From: Cupriavidus pauculus
GTDB lineage: Bacteria; Pseudomonadota; Gammaproteobacteria; Burkholderiales; Burkholderiaceae
Assembly: GCF_008693385.1 (NCBI RefSeq)
Contig: NZ_CP044065.1
Span: forward strand, 1,798,001-1,862,000
Direction: 5' to 3'
Length of the DNA: 64,000 nt
Below the pieces are notes generated by a model, which worked only from the letters and a program-made list of their open reading frames with translations, was not told the origin of the DNA and ran no database searches. The translations under genes and the position numbers were made by a program. Below are positions 52,909-64,000 of the stretch, piece by piece. Each line of letters begins with the position of its first letter. The stretch's first letter is position 1.

Positions 52909-54006
52909 ATGGAACAGGTCGATTGCGTCGTCATTGGCGCCGGCGTCGTGGGACTAGCGGTGGCGCGCGCGCTCGCGCTGCAGGGGCGCGAGGTCATCGT
53001 GCTCGAGGCCGAGAATGCGTTCGGGACGATAACCAGCGCCCGCAACAGCGAGGTGATCCACGCGGGCATCTACTACCCTGCCGGGTCGCTCAAGGCCGAG
53101 CTGTGCGTGCGGGGCAAGGCGATGCTGTACGACTTTTGCGAGAGCCATTATGTCGAGCATCGGCGTTGCGGCAAGCTCATCGTCGCGACGAGCGCGGGTC
53201 AGGTGGCGACGCTCGAGGGCATTCGCGCGAAGGCGGCAGCCAATGGCGTCCACGATCTGCGCATGCTCACGCGCGACGAGGCGCGGGCACTGGAACCTCA
53301 GCTCGAATGCGAGGCGGCCCTGCTTTCGCCCTCCACCGGGATCATCGATAGCCACGGGTTGATGACGGCGCTGCTTGGCGATGCGGAGAATGCCGGGGCC
53401 ATGCTGGCGGTGCAGTCGCCGGTGTTATCGGGGGCGGTCACGGCCGAGGGGATTCGGCTCGAGGTCGGGGGCGAGGGGACGACGACGCTGCTGGCGCGCA
53501 CCGTGGTGAACTCCGCGGGGCTCACCGCGCCGGAGCTTGCGCGGCGTATCGACGGGATGCCTTTGGCGCATGTGCCGCCGCAGTTTTACGCCAAGGGGTG
53601 CTATTTCACGCTGGCGGGACGCGCGCCGTTTTCGCGGCTGATTTATCCGGTGCCGGAGGCGGCCGGGCTCGGGGTCCATCTGACGCTGGACCTCGGCGGA
53701 CAGGCGCGGTTCGGGCCGAATGTGCGGTGGATCGACGAGATCGAATACAGCGTGCCGCCGCACGATGCGGATGGGTTCTATGCCGAAGTGCGGCGGTATT
53801 GGCCGGGGCTTGCCGATGGGGCGTTGCAGCCCGGGTATGCGGGGATTCGGCCCAAGATCAGCGGACCTTCGGAGGCCGCGGCGGATTTCCGGATCGATGG
53901 GCCGGGCGTGCATGGGGTGCCGGGGTGGGTGAATCTGTTCGGGATCGAGTCGCCGGGGTTGACGTCGTCGCTGGCGATTGCGGAGCGGGTGGTGGGATTG
54001 GTTTGA
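52909..54006 (+). CDS. FAD-dependent oxidoreductase, L-2-hydroxyglutarate oxidase-like (LhgO family)
   Basis: A 365-residue flavoprotein of the DAO superfamily. The dinucleotide motif [16 protein letters not shown] (residues 7-22) is followed by [15 protein letters not shown], the segment characteristic of L-2-hydroxyglutarate oxidases, and the C-terminal [22 protein letters not shown]. It likely oxidises an L-2-hydroxyacid and passes electrons to quinone. The GntR regulator upstream, 27 bases away, suggests an inducible catabolic step. Specificity for hydroxyglutarate is not proven. Confidence 0.88.
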   Translation: MEQVDCVVIGAGVVGLAVARALALQGREVIVLEAENAFGTITSARNSEVIHAGIYYPAGSLKAELCVRGKAMLYDFCESHYVEHRRCGKLIVATSAGQVATLEGIRAKAAANGVHDLRMLTRDEARALEPQLECEAALLSPSTGIIDSHGLMTALLGDAENAGAMLAVQSPVLSGAVTAEGIRLEVGGEGTTTLLARTVVNSAGLTAPELARRIDGMPLAHVPPQFYAKGCYFTLAGRAPFSRLIYPVPEAAGLGVHLTLDLGGQARFGPNVRWIDEIEYSVPPHDADGFYAEVRRYWPGLADGALQPGYAGIRPKISGPSEAAADFRIDGPGVHGVPGWVNLFGIESPGLTSSLAIAERVVGLV

Positions 54007-54030
54007 GGCGCCCCTCCAACCCAGCCAATC

Positions 54031-55251
54031 TCACCCCCAACCCTTCTCCACCTCGTCGTAACGAAAACTCTTCCACGCACAGCACGCGCCGAGCAACGCC
54101 GCGATGGCGGCGAGGCCGAATGTGTGCGACGGCGCCAGGGTCTTCCATGTCCAGCCCATGGCGAGGCCGCCGAGGGTGCCGCCCACGCCGTACGAGATAC
54201 CCGTGTACAGCGCCTGCCCCCTCCCCTGCAGCGGCCCCGCGAACCAGTGCTGCAGCCGCTTGAGGCTTGCGCTGTGGTGCGCGGCGAACGTCGCGGCATG
54301 GAGGATCTGCACCGTGGCCATCAGCCACGCGAACTGCGCGAGGTAGCCCGTGAGGCCGAACCGCACCGCCGCCAGCACGAACGTCCCTGCCAGGATCGTG
54401 CGCAATGCAAAGCGCGAGAACAAACGGCCCTGGTAGAAGAAGAAAACAATCTCCGCAACCACCCCGATGGTCCACATTACGCCGATGGCCAGCTTGCCGT
54501 AGCCGAGCCGCTCGAGATACAGAGAGTAGAAGACATAGAGCGCCGCATGCGCGAACATCATCAGCAATGCGGAAGCGAAGAACCATGCGACGTCGGGACG
54601 GCGCAGCAATGGCAATGCGGGCGGCGGCCGAACGCGGGGACCGTCGTCCGTGGCGTCGCGCATGCCCAGCACCACGAGCGCGAACAGGCCCAGCATCGCG
54701 CTGGCGAGCCACGGAAACGCGAGAATGCCGAAGTGCTCGAACAGCGCGCCACCCAACAGTACCGCGCCGATAAAGCCCGCCGAACCGAACATGCGCACCC
54801 GGCCGTAACGGTGGTCGAACGCGCCATGGCGGCGCAGCGTGGAGATGGTGAGCGCATCGCCGAGCGGCGACATCGCGCTGGTGATCAGATTGAGGCCGAT
54901 CATCATCGCCATCATGCCGCCATAGGTTTCCACCCCGGGCACGATCAGGAAGGCGAGCAGTGCGGACACCGCCGTCAGGCGAAGAATCCGCACGCGCGTG
55001 TGCATGACGTCGGAGAGCCAGCCCCACAGATAAGGGCCGACGATGCGGCTGACCTGAAAGCAGGCCATCAGCACGCCGATCTGCACGGGCGAGAACCCGC
55101 GTCCGGAGAAATACAGGCTGATATAGGGCGAGATGACGCCTACATAGCCGTAATAACCGAGATAGAACAGCCCGAAGCGAAGATAGGTCGCGGTATCGAT
55201 GCCGGTCCGCTCGCTCGCCCCGCCCTGTTTCTCGCTCCGGCTGGCGCTCAA
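54031..55251 (-). CDS. MFS transporter (HcaT/PPP-like, 12 TM), TTG start coupled to aroC
   Basis: A 406-residue, 12-helix major facilitator. The early segment [22 protein letters not shown] and [19 protein letters not shown] resemble the 3-phenylpropionate/HcaT-like group. No ATG exists near the conserved N-terminus. A TTG at 55251 overlaps the aroC stop as TTGA, giving [11 protein letters not shown] before helix 1. Translation is probably coupled to aroC. The substrate is unknown, but the pairing hints at an aromatic or shikimate-pathway compound. Confidence 0.85.
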   Translation of the reverse strand: MSASRSEKQGGASERTGIDTATYLRFGLFYLGYYGYVGVISPYISLYFSGRGFSPVQIGVLMACFQVSRIVGPYLWGWLSDVMHTRVRILRLTAVSALLAFLIVPGVETYGGMMAMMIGLNLITSAMSPLGDALTISTLRRHGAFDHRYGRVRMFGSAGFIGAVLLGGALFEHFGILAFPWLASAMLGLFALVVLGMRDATDDGPRVRPPPALPLLRRPDVAWFFASALLMMFAHAALYVFYSLYLERLGYGKLAIGVMWTIGVVAEIVFFFYQGRLFSRFALRTILAGTFVLAAVRFGLTGYLAQFAWLMATVQILHAATFAAHHSASLKRLQHWFAGPLQGRGQALYTGISYGVGGTLGGLAMGWTWKTLAPSHTFGLAAIAALLGACCAWKSFRYDEVEKGWG

Positions 55252-56345
55252 GACTGTGCCGGAATGCGCGGGGTGTCCACGTGCACGTCGCCGTTCTGCG
55301 CGCGATGGCGCAGCGCGTGATCCATCAGCACGAGCGCGAGCATCGCTTCGGCGATCGGCGTGGCGCGAATGCCCACGCACGGATCGTGACGGCCGAACGT
55401 CTCGACCGTGGCCGGCGTGCCCGCCTTGTCGATCGATCCCTTCGGGGACCGGATGCTCGACGTCGGCTTGATCGCGATGGAGACCGTGATGTCCTGGCCG
55501 GTCGAGATACCGCCGAGCACGCCGCCCGCATTGTTCGTGCGGAAGCCCTCGGGCGACAGTTCGTCGCCATGCTCGGTGCCGCGCTGGGCCACGCTGCCGA
55601 AGCCCGCGCCGATCTCGACGCCCTTGACCGCGTTGATGCCCATCATCGCGTGCGCGATATCGGCATCGAGCCTGTCGAACAGCGGCTCGCCGAGGCCCAC
55701 CGGCACGCCGCTGGCCACCACGTTGATCCGCGCGCCGACGGAGTCGCCGTCATGGCGCAGCGCGTCCATATAGGTCTCGAGCTCGGGGACGATATCTTCA
55801 TTGGGCGCGAAGAACGGGTTCTCCGGCACATGCTTCCAGTCGATGAACGGCACCTGGATCTCGCCGAGCGCCGACATATAGCCACGGATCTCGGTGCCGT
55901 ACTGCTCGCGCAGCCACTTCTTGGCAATGGCCGCCGCGGCCACGACGGGCGCGGTCAGGCGGGCCGACGACCGGCCGCCGCCGCGATAGTCGCGGATGCC
56001 GTATTTCTGCCAGTAGGTGTAGTCGGCGTGACCGGGACGGAAGGTCTCGACGATATTGCCGTAGTCCTTGCTGCGCTGGTCGGTGTTGCGGATCAGCAGG
56101 CAGATGGGCGTACCCGTGGTCTTGCCCTCGAACACGCCCGACAGGATCTCGACCTGATCGGGCTCCTTGCGCTGCGTGACGTGGCGCGAGGTCCCGGGCT
56201 TGCGGCGATCGAGGTCGCCCTGGATGTCGGCCTCGGTCAGCGACAGGCCCGGCGGGCAGCCGTCCACGACGGCGCCGATGGCGGGACCGTGCGATTCGCC
56301 GAACGTGGTGACAGTGAACAGCAGGCCAAGGGTATTGCCGGACAT
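55248..56345 (-). CDS. aroC: Chorismate synthase
   Basis: The final shikimate-pathway enzyme, converting 5-enolpyruvylshikimate-3-phosphate to chorismate with reduced FMN. The 365-residue protein shows the three family signatures: [12 protein letters not shown] (about 8-19), [14 protein letters not shown] with [11 protein letters not shown] (about 125), and [11 protein letters not shown] near the end. It is full length. Its stop overlaps the TTG start of an MFS gene. Confidence 0.97.
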   Translation of the reverse strand: MSGNTLGLLFTVTTFGESHGPAIGAVVDGCPPGLSLTEADIQGDLDRRKPGTSRHVTQRKEPDQVEILSGVFEGKTTGTPICLLIRNTDQRSKDYGNIVETFRPGHADYTYWQKYGIRDYRGGGRSSARLTAPVVAAAAIAKKWLREQYGTEIRGYMSALGEIQVPFIDWKHVPENPFFAPNEDIVPELETYMDALRHDGDSVGARINVVASGVPVGLGEPLFDRLDADIAHAMMGINAVKGVEIGAGFGSVAQRGTEHGDELSPEGFRTNNAGGVLGGISTGQDITVSIAIKPTSSIRSPKGSIDKAGTPATVETFGRHDPCVGIRATPIAEAMLALVLMDHALRHRAQNGDVHVDTPRIPAQS

Positions 56346-56425
56346 GATCGAAACCGCCGAGAAGTCAAAAACGGCCTACATTGTACGGCTAATTTGGGTC
56401 CCGATCGGCGCCCCGCTGGCGTCCC

Positions 56426-57220
56426 CTACTCCCGGACCGCGCCATTGGCCGCTTTGGGCATGGCGACGCCACCCTCGATGGCGGGCGCGGCCAACGCCGG
56501 GCTGGCCGCGACGGGGAACGCAAAGTCGGGATAGAACTCGCGCCGCATGCGCGCGATATAGGCCACCAGATTGGGCCGCGCCTCGGCCGCCGTGCGGATC
56601 GGCGTCTCGAACACCGGCGACATCAGCGCACCGGCAAACGCGAACAGCGTGGCGTCCGCGCCGCATGGCCGGTCGCCCATCAGGTACGGCTTGTCCCCGA
56701 GGACATCCGCGATCGCGCCCACGCCGTGATTGGCCAGCACCACCAGTTCGTCGTCGGTATAGCGCCCCGCGCCCTGGCTCCACAGCATCTGCCGCACCTT
56801 GCGCTGGACCAGCCGCTCCACGAGCCCGCGCACGGGCGCCGGCACGCGGCGGAAGTACATCGCGGGCCCGCGCGCGAAGTTCTCGCGATCCAGCCAGCGC
56901 ACGCGCGCGACCACCCAGTACAGGTTGTCCTCCATGAGCTTCTCGATGGCCCACGCCGTGCCGCGCTGCGCGGCATCGAGGCCTTCGTCGAAGTCGATGT
57001 GATAGGTCTTCTCGAGATACAGCCGGATCAGCGTGGAGTCCGCGACGATCCGCCCCGTATCGTCGAGATACGGCAGCTTGCCCTTGGGCGCGCGGCGGAA
57101 GCTGCCGCGCCGCGTCTCGTACGGCAGGCCCGACAGCTTGAGCAGCATCTCCGCCTTGGTGACGAACGGGCTGGCATCGGGCAGCCCGAACGCGGGGCCG
57201 AACGTGTAGAGCGTGATCAT
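56426..57220 (-). CDS. Glutathione S-transferase family protein
   Basis: A 264-residue soluble protein with an N-terminal thioredoxin-like domain (about 1-78, with LPYETRRGSFRRAPKGKLPYL and ADSTLIRLYLE) and an all-helical C-terminal domain (about 90-240, with DKPYLMGDRPCGADATLFAF). The ADSTLI element stands where the glutathione-contacting Ser usually lies. The ATG at 57220 has GGGGAAG upstream and is 11 bases after the LplT-PlsC fusion gene, so they form an operon. The substrate is unknown. Confidence 0.87.
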   Translation of the reverse strand: MITLYTFGPAFGLPDASPFVTKAEMLLKLSGLPYETRRGSFRRAPKGKLPYLDDTGRIVADSTLIRLYLEKTYHIDFDEGLDAAQRGTAWAIEKLMEDNLYWVVARVRWLDRENFARGPAMYFRRVPAPVRGLVERLVQRKVRQMLWSQGAGRYTDDELVVLANHGVGAIADVLGDKPYLMGDRPCGADATLFAFAGALMSPVFETPIRTAAEARPNLVAYIARMRREFYPDFAFPVAASPALAAPAIEGGVAMPKAANGAVRE

Positions 57221-57231
57221 GGTCTTCCCCT

Positions 57232-59133
57232 CTAGCGCCACTCGCCGCGCAGCGCGGCCACGGTCTGCTGCAATCCTTCGGGCGTGACCTCCTCGGGCGG
57301 CACAGGCGCGCCCACGACGAGTTCGAGCTTGCTCTGGATACCGCGCCGGAACGGCCGCGACATGGCGGGACCGTCCTTGCGCGAGAAGAAGCTGCCCCAC
57401 AGCCCGCGCAATGCCATCGGCACCACGGGCACCGGCGTGCGGCGGATGATCTGCTGCACGCCGCCCTTGAACGGGTTCAGATCGCCCGTGGCCGTGATCT
57501 TGCCCTCCGGGAAGATACAGACGAGGTCGCCCTCCCCGAGCGCCTCCGCCACGGCATCGTACGCACGCTTGAGCATCTCCGGATTCTCGTGCGCGGGCGC
57601 GATCGGGATGGCGCGCGCCTGCCGGAAGAACCACGACAGGAACGGAATCTTGAAGATGCGGTGGTCCATCACGAACCGCACCGGCCGCGGGCTCGCGGCC
57701 ATGAGCACCACCGCGTCGGCAAAGCTCACGTGGTTGCAGACGAGCACCGCCGGCCCATCGTCGGGAATGTTCTCGGCATTGATGCGGCGCAGGCGGTAGA
57801 TCGTGTGCACGAGAATCCAGGCGATAAAGCGCAGCAGGAATTCCGGCACCAGGGTGTAGATGTAGATCGCGACCACCGCATTGAGCAGGCCGACGACGAG
57901 AAACAGCTGCGGAATCGAGTAGCCGGCGGACGTCAGCGCCACGCCGAGCAGCGAGGCCGCGATCATGAAGAAGCTGTTCAGGATATTGTTGGCGGCGATG
58001 ATCCGCGCGCGGTGGGTCGGCGCGCAGCGGCTCTGGATCAGCGCGTACAGCGGCACGCTGTAGAAGCCGCCGAACATCGCCACGCCGAACAGATCGACCA
58101 GCACGCGCCAGTGGCCGGGGGCCCCCATGAATCCGACGATGCCGGACAACGTGCCGGACGACGCCTCGCCGTGCGTGGCCAGATACAGATCCACCGCGAA
58201 CACGGTCATGCCGATGGAGCCGAAAGGCACGAGGCCGATTTCCACGTGCCGGCTGGACAGCCGTTCGCACAGCAGCGAGCCGAAGCCGATGCCGATGGAG
58301 AACACCGCCAGCAGCAGCGTGACCACGTTCTGGTCGCCGCCGAGCACGTCCTTGGCAAAGCTGAAGAACGAGGTCAGGAACGTCGCGCCGAGAAACCACA
58401 GCCACGAGATGCCGAGCAGGCTCAGGAACACCACGCGGCGCTCGCGCGCGAGCATCAGGTTGCGCCACGTCTCGGTGAACGGGTTCCAGTTGATGCGCAG
58501 GTCCGGCTGCGGCGCCGGAGAGTCCGGCACGCCCGCCGAGACGAGGCGCCCGGCCGCGGCCAGCACCACGCAGACGATGCCGACGTAGAGCGGCCCCACC
58601 ACGACCCCGTCGCGGGTCAGGCCCGCCAGTTCGCCGCCGATGATCGTGCCGAACAGGATCGCGACGAACGTGCCCATCTCCACGAGCCCGTTGCCGCCGA
58701 CCAGTTCGGTCTGGTCCAGATGCTGGGGCAGATACGCGAACTTGACGGGGCCGAACAGCGTCGAGTGCAGGCCCATCAGGAAGGTGCCCGTGTAGAGGAT
58801 CGGCGCGCTATGCCAGTAGAAGCCGGCGAGGCCCAGCAGCATGATGGCGATCTCGAGCGACTTGACGAGCCGGATCAGCCGCGATTTCTCGATCTTGTCC
58901 GCGATCTGCCCGCTCGTGGCCGAGAACAACACGAATGGCGCGATAAAGATCGCGGAGATCAGGAACGCGGCGGAGTGGGCATCGACGCCTTCGAACAGTG
59001 CCGTGTGGTACGTCACCAGCGACGTGAACGCGACCTTGAAGACGTTATCGTTCATGGCCCCGAGGAACTGTGTCCAGAAAAACGGGGCGAACCGCCGCAG
59101 ACCCAGCAGGCGGAACTGACTATGTTGGCTCAT
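57232..59133 (-). CDS. Fusion: LplT-like MFS lysophospholipid carrier + PlsC-type acyltransferase
   Basis: A 633-residue membrane protein. The N-terminal two-thirds (about 1-410) is an MFS carrier similar to LplT, the lysophospholipid flippase. The C-terminal third (about 430-620) is a glycerophosphate acyltransferase with the HX4D motif in NHVSFADAVV and FPEGKITATGD. In E. coli LplT and Aas re-acylate imported lysophosphatidylethanolamine. Here carrier and acyltransferase are one chain, but the acyl-ACP synthetase domain of Aas is absent, so activated acyl groups must come from elsewhere. It is co-transcribed with the GST gene. Confidence 0.9.
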   Translation of the reverse strand: MSQHSQFRLLGLRRFAPFFWTQFLGAMNDNVFKVAFTSLVTYHTALFEGVDAHSAAFLISAIFIAPFVLFSATSGQIADKIEKSRLIRLVKSLEIAIMLLGLAGFYWHSAPILYTGTFLMGLHSTLFGPVKFAYLPQHLDQTELVGGNGLVEMGTFVAILFGTIIGGELAGLTRDGVVVGPLYVGIVCVVLAAAGRLVSAGVPDSPAPQPDLRINWNPFTETWRNLMLARERRVVFLSLLGISWLWFLGATFLTSFFSFAKDVLGGDQNVVTLLLAVFSIGIGFGSLLCERLSSRHVEIGLVPFGSIGMTVFAVDLYLATHGEASSGTLSGIVGFMGAPGHWRVLVDLFGVAMFGGFYSVPLYALIQSRCAPTHRARIIAANNILNSFFMIAASLLGVALTSAGYSIPQLFLVVGLLNAVVAIYIYTLVPEFLLRFIAWILVHTIYRLRRINAENIPDDGPAVLVCNHVSFADAVVLMAASPRPVRFVMDHRIFKIPFLSWFFRQARAIPIAPAHENPEMLKRAYDAVAEALGEGDLVCIFPEGKITATGDLNPFKGGVQQIIRRTPVPVVPMALRGLWGSFFSRKDGPAMSRPFRRGIQSKLELVVGAPVPPEEVTPEGLQQTVAALRGEWR

Positions 59134-59215
59134 CGATGGCTTTCTAGACGGCTTCGATTGATGCGCTAGGGAGAAGACGCGCTGATGGCGCGCCCGAGAC
59201 GCTTCGCGTGCGCGC

Positions 59216-59692
59216 TCAGGGTTGCGCGGTGCGCTCGTCCGAACGTTCTTCGGTCCGCTCTTCCGGCCAGTCGCGGATATACGCCTTGAGCATCCTGTTC
59301 TCGAAGCTCTGCTCCTCGACCACGGCCTTGGCGACGTCGTAGAACGAAATCACGCCCATCAGCGTGCGGTTGTCGAGCACGGGCAGGTAGCGGGTGTGGC
59401 GCTCCAGCATCATGCGGCGCACCTCGTTCACGTCGGTCTCGGGCGTGCAGGTCAGCGGTGCGTCGTCCATGATCTTGCGCAGGCTGTGCGTGCCCACCGT
59501 GCCGTTGTTCTTCGCCAGCGTCTCGATGATTTCGCGGAACGTCAGCATGCCGACCAGTTCGCCGTACTCCATGATGACCACGGAGCCGATATCGTGCTCG
59601 GCCATCGTATTGACGGCTTCCAGCAGCGACGTGTCCGGGTTGACGGTGTACAGGGTGTTGCCCTTGATCTGCAGGATGTCGCTGACTTTCAT
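59216..59692 (-). CDS. CBS-domain pair protein
   Basis: A 158-residue cytoplasmic protein consisting of two CBS domains (about 8-62 and 75-130), followed by a charged tail rich in Glu and Arg. Stand-alone CBS pairs bind adenosine nucleotides and sense energy state. The pattern DIGSVVIMEYGELVGMLTFREI and RHTRYLPVLDNRTLMGVISFYD is clear. The ATG at 59692 has GGAG upstream. It follows no obvious partner and is divergent from metY. Confidence 0.88.
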   Translation of the reverse strand: MKVSDILQIKGNTLYTVNPDTSLLEAVNTMAEHDIGSVVIMEYGELVGMLTFREIIETLAKNNGTVGTHSLRKIMDDAPLTCTPETDVNEVRRMMLERHTRYLPVLDNRTLMGVISFYDVAKAVVEEQSFENRMLKAYIRDWPEERTEERSDERTAQP

Positions 59693-59920
59693 GACGGTCT
59701 CCGGGGCCGCCGGCAGGCGGGCCTGTATCGGTATGTATGTTTCTGAATGGCAAGGGAAAAGCCGGAAAGGCCCGTCCGATGCGCCGATGCTAGCCCAAAC
59801 CGGGCAGCCAAGTAAAGCGAGCATTCCTTCGGTACGCGGGCGCCTGCGCGTTTCCCTCGATGGCGCCGCACCGCGCCGGTGCTAGGATGCCCACCGGAGA
59901 CCACTACAAGCGAGACACTC

Positions 59921-61237
59921 ATGTCCGGAACCCGATTCGACACGCTGACGCTGCATGCCGGCGCCGCGCCAGACCCCGCCACCGGGGCCCGCGCCACACC
60001 GATCCACCTGACCACCTCGTTCGTGTTCCGCGACAGCGAACACGCCGCCTCCCTGTTCAATATGGAACGCGCGGGGCACGTGTACTCGCGCATTTCCAAT
60101 CCGACCGTCGCGGTGTTCGAGGAACGGGTGGCCGCGCTCGAGGGCGGCGCCGGGGCCATCGGCACCGCGTCCGGGCAGGCGGCGCTCCATCTGGCGGTGG
60201 CCACGCTGATGGGCGCGGGCTCGCATATCGTGGCGTCGTCGGCGCTCTACGGCGGCTCCCACAACCTCCTCCACTACACGCTGCGGCGGTTCGGCATCGA
60301 GACCACGTTCGTCGATCCGCGCGATATCGATGCCTGGCGCGCGGCGATCCGGCCCGAGACGCGGCTGCTGTTCGGAGAGACGCTGGGCAACCCGGGGCTC
60401 GACGTGCTCGATATCGAGACCGTCGCGCAGATCGGGCAGGATCACCGGATTCCGCTGCTCGTGGACTCCACGTTCACCACGCCTTACCTGCTGCGGCCAT
60501 TCGACCATGGCGCCGGCATGGTCTATCACTCGGCGACCAAGTTCCTGGGCGGGCACGGCACCACCATCGGCGGCGTGCTCGTGGAAGGCGGAACGTTCGA
60601 CTTCGAAGCATCGGGGCGTTTTCCGGAACTGTCGGAGCCCTACGCGGGCTTTCACAATATGGTGTTCACCGAGGAAAGCACGGTGGCGCCATTTCTGCTG
60701 CGGGCGCGGCGCGAGGGGCTGCGCGATTTCGGGGCCGCGATGAATCCGATGGCGGCGTGGCAGCTGCTGCAGGGCATCGAGACGCTGCCGTTGCGCATGG
60801 CAAGGCATGTCGACAATACGCGCAAGGTGGTGGCCTTCCTTGCCGCGCATCCGATGGTGGAGGCGGTGGCGTACCCCGAACTCGCATCGCATCCCGATCA
60901 CGCGCTCGCGAAGCGGCTGTTGCCGCGCGGGTGCGGCGCGGTGTTCAGCTTCAATCTGCGGGCGGACCGGGTGGCGGGACAGCGGTTTATCGAGAGCCTG
61001 TCGCTGTTCTCCCATCTGGCCAATGTGGGCGACGCGCGGTCGCTCGTGATTCATCCCGCTTCGACCACGCATTTCCGGATGGACGCGGCCGCACTGAAGG
61101 CGGCGGGGATTGGCGAGGGCACGATCCGGCTGTCGATCGGGCTCGAGGATGCCGATGATCTGATCGACGACCTCAAGCGCGGGCTCAAGGCCGCGGAGCG
61201 CGCGATGGGTGCCGGTGCCAAGGGAGGAGCTCGCTGA
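59921..61237 (+). CDS. metY: O-acetylhomoserine sulfhydrylase family (Cys/Met metabolism PLP enzyme)
   Basis: A 438-residue pyridoxal-phosphate enzyme of the trans-sulfuration family. The lysine that binds the cofactor lies in YHSATKFLGGHGTTIGG. The N-terminal RFDTLTLHAGAAPDP and the long loop GRFPELSEPYAGFHNMVF mark the O-acetylhomoserine aminocarboxypropyltransferase group, which makes homocysteine from O-acetylhomoserine and sulfide. The ATG at 59921 starts the conserved part. It overlaps the next gene by one base (TGATG). Confidence 0.92.
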   Translation: MSGTRFDTLTLHAGAAPDPATGARATPIHLTTSFVFRDSEHAASLFNMERAGHVYSRISNPTVAVFEERVAALEGGAGAIGTASGQAALHLAVATLMGAGSHIVASSALYGGSHNLLHYTLRRFGIETTFVDPRDIDAWRAAIRPETRLLFGETLGNPGLDVLDIETVAQIGQDHRIPLLVDSTFTTPYLLRPFDHGAGMVYHSATKFLGGHGTTIGGVLVEGGTFDFEASGRFPELSEPYAGFHNMVFTEESTVAPFLLRARREGLRDFGAAMNPMAAWQLLQGIETLPLRMARHVDNTRKVVAFLAAHPMVEAVAYPELASHPDHALAKRLLPRGCGAVFSFNLRADRVAGQRFIESLSLFSHLANVGDARSLVIHPASTTHFRMDAAALKAAGIGEGTIRLSIGLEDADDLIDDLKRGLKAAERAMGAGAKGGAR

Positions 61238-62058
61238 TGGAACTCACGGTTCTTGGCCAGCAGGTCTATGCCTATACCGGCGGCAAGCCGTTCAATCCCG
61301 CCCTGCCCTGTGCCGTGTTCGTGCACGGGGCGCAGAACGACCACACGGTCTGGAGCCTGCAGACGCGGTGGTTCGCCAATCACGGGTTCTCGGTGCTGGC
61401 CGTGGATCTGCCCGGGCATCAGCGCAGCGCCGGTGCGCCGCTCACGACCGTCGAGGCGATGGCCGACTGGGTCATGGCGCTGGTGGCGGCGGCCGGGGTG
61501 GAAGCGCCCGTGCTCGTGTTCGGACACAGCATGGGCTCGCTGATCGCGCTCGAATGCGCGGCGCGGCATGCCGATCGCGTGCGGGGCATCGGGCTGCTGG
61601 CGACGGCCTATCCGATGAAGGTGTCCGAGGCGCTGCTCGAGGCGGCGCTGCATCGGGAGCCCGAGGCGATTGCGATGGTCACGCAGTGGTCGCTGTCCAG
61701 CCTTGCCAACAAGCCTTCGTCGCCGGGACCCGGGGCGTGGATGCATGGGGGTAGCCAGCGGCTGATGGAACGCGTGTCGCGGCGCAATCCGGGCGCGCAT
61801 GTGTTCCATACCGACTTCACGGCGTGCAATGCGTATGCGCATGGCGAGGAAGCGGCTTCGGCGGTGCGGTGTCCGGCGTTGTTCGTCATGGGGACGAAGG
61901 ACCAGATGACATCGCCCAAGGCGGCGCAGGCGCTGGCCGCGCGCATGGCCGATGCGTCCATCGTGACCGTGCCCTGCGGGCATGCGTTGATGGGGGAGCG
62001 GCCGGACGAGGTGCTCGATGCGTTGGGAGCGTTTGCGCGGCGGGTGCAGGGCCGTTGA
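61237..62058 (+). CDS. Alpha/beta-fold hydrolase, coupled to metY
   Basis: A 273-residue cytoplasmic hydrolase with the nucleophile elbow GHSMGS (Ser at about 92), an HG oxyanion motif (FVHGAQNDHTVW) and a catalytic His in CGHALMGE. The start codon overlaps the metY stop, so the two are co-translated. It is much shorter than typical MetX homoserine acetyltransferases and lacks their signature, so it is probably a lipase- or esterase-like enzyme rather than the acetyl donor step. The substrate is unknown. Confidence 0.85.
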   Translation: MELTVLGQQVYAYTGGKPFNPALPCAVFVHGAQNDHTVWSLQTRWFANHGFSVLAVDLPGHQRSAGAPLTTVEAMADWVMALVAAAGVEAPVLVFGHSMGSLIALECAARHADRVRGIGLLATAYPMKVSEALLEAALHREPEAIAMVTQWSLSSLANKPSSPGPGAWMHGGSQRLMERVSRRNPGAHVFHTDFTACNAYAHGEEAASAVRCPALFVMGTKDQMTSPKAAQALAARMADASIVTVPCGHALMGERPDEVLDALGAFARRVQGR

Positions 62059-62085
62059 GCGTCGCGCCCGCGCCGTTCGATGCGC

Positions 62086-64000
<1,915 letters not shown>

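Overview
The window looks like a chromosome segment from a high-GC betaproteobacterium of the Burkholderiaceae, most likely Cupriavidus or a close relative. Evidence: strong G/C third-position bias, the gene order relA / tRNA-Val / thrS-infC-rpmI-rplT-pheS-pheT-ihfA-merR / tRNA-Pro, a Bug-type solute receptor, a DUF4148 protein, an N-terminally extended IhfA, and a cyanide-insensitive-type cytochrome bd operon close to a cytochrome bo3 operon. The assignment rests on recognition, not on a database search.

Layout. 1-5.5 kb: tail of a giant NAD-glutamate dehydrogenase, three small uncharacterised proteins (two zinc-ribbon-like), free methionine-R-sulfoxide reductase, and a LysR regulator divergent from a DHA2 drug-type exporter. 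5.5-9.7 kb: a small catabolic module (class II aldolase, RidA, D-2-hydroxyacid dehydrogenase, divergent Bug receptor, FCD-type GntR regulator) with matching palindromes in both promoter regions. 9.7-14.3 kb: cytochrome bd operon cydA-cydB-DUF2474, followed by a FUSC-type exporter. 14.7-20.6 kb: DUF4148 protein, a MocR regulator, and the divergent cyoABCD operon. 20.8-22.8 kb: chemoreceptor and two small proteins.

23.0-26.2 kb: an unusual four-gene cassette (membrane-anchored periplasmic protein, large polytopic membrane protein, ArnE/EamA-like half transporter, SAM methyltransferase) ended by an intrinsic terminator. 26.4-28.7 kb: small accessory genes, including a cysteine-repeat lipoprotein, a HIRAN-like protein and a stand-alone HD alarmone hydrolase. 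28.8-39.5 kb: the core translation and stringent-response block, with an AUC-initiated infC and a terminator-like hairpin before pheST. 39.5-43.8 kb: RidA, an alpha/beta hydrolase, 3-hydroxybutyrate dehydrogenase, scoAB and a PAS-LuxR regulator, which together suggest ketone-body or PHB-monomer use. 43.9-46.9 kb: a TRAP transporter. 47-50 kb: an SDR divergent from ETF-ubiquinone oxidoreductase across a perfect 12-bp palindrome. 50-57 kb: a secreted protein of unknown function, a PilZ protein, a GntR regulator with an L-2-hydroxyglutarate-oxidase-like enzyme, an MFS carrier coupled to aroC, and a GST. 57-64 kb: an LplT-PlsC fusion, a CBS protein, metY, an alpha/beta hydrolase, a YihY-family protein, and the start of wrbA at the right edge.

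Themes. Two quinol oxidases lie within 9 kb, giving high-affinity and high-capacity routes to oxygen. Many catabolic genes sit next to their own regulator with a visible palindrome. I saw no insertion sequence, CRISPR array, rRNA gene or prophage. The two tRNA genes look intact and have no integrase beside them. The strongest candidates for something undescribed are the 23.0-26.2 kb cassette and the HIRAN-like protein with a cysteine-rich tail.
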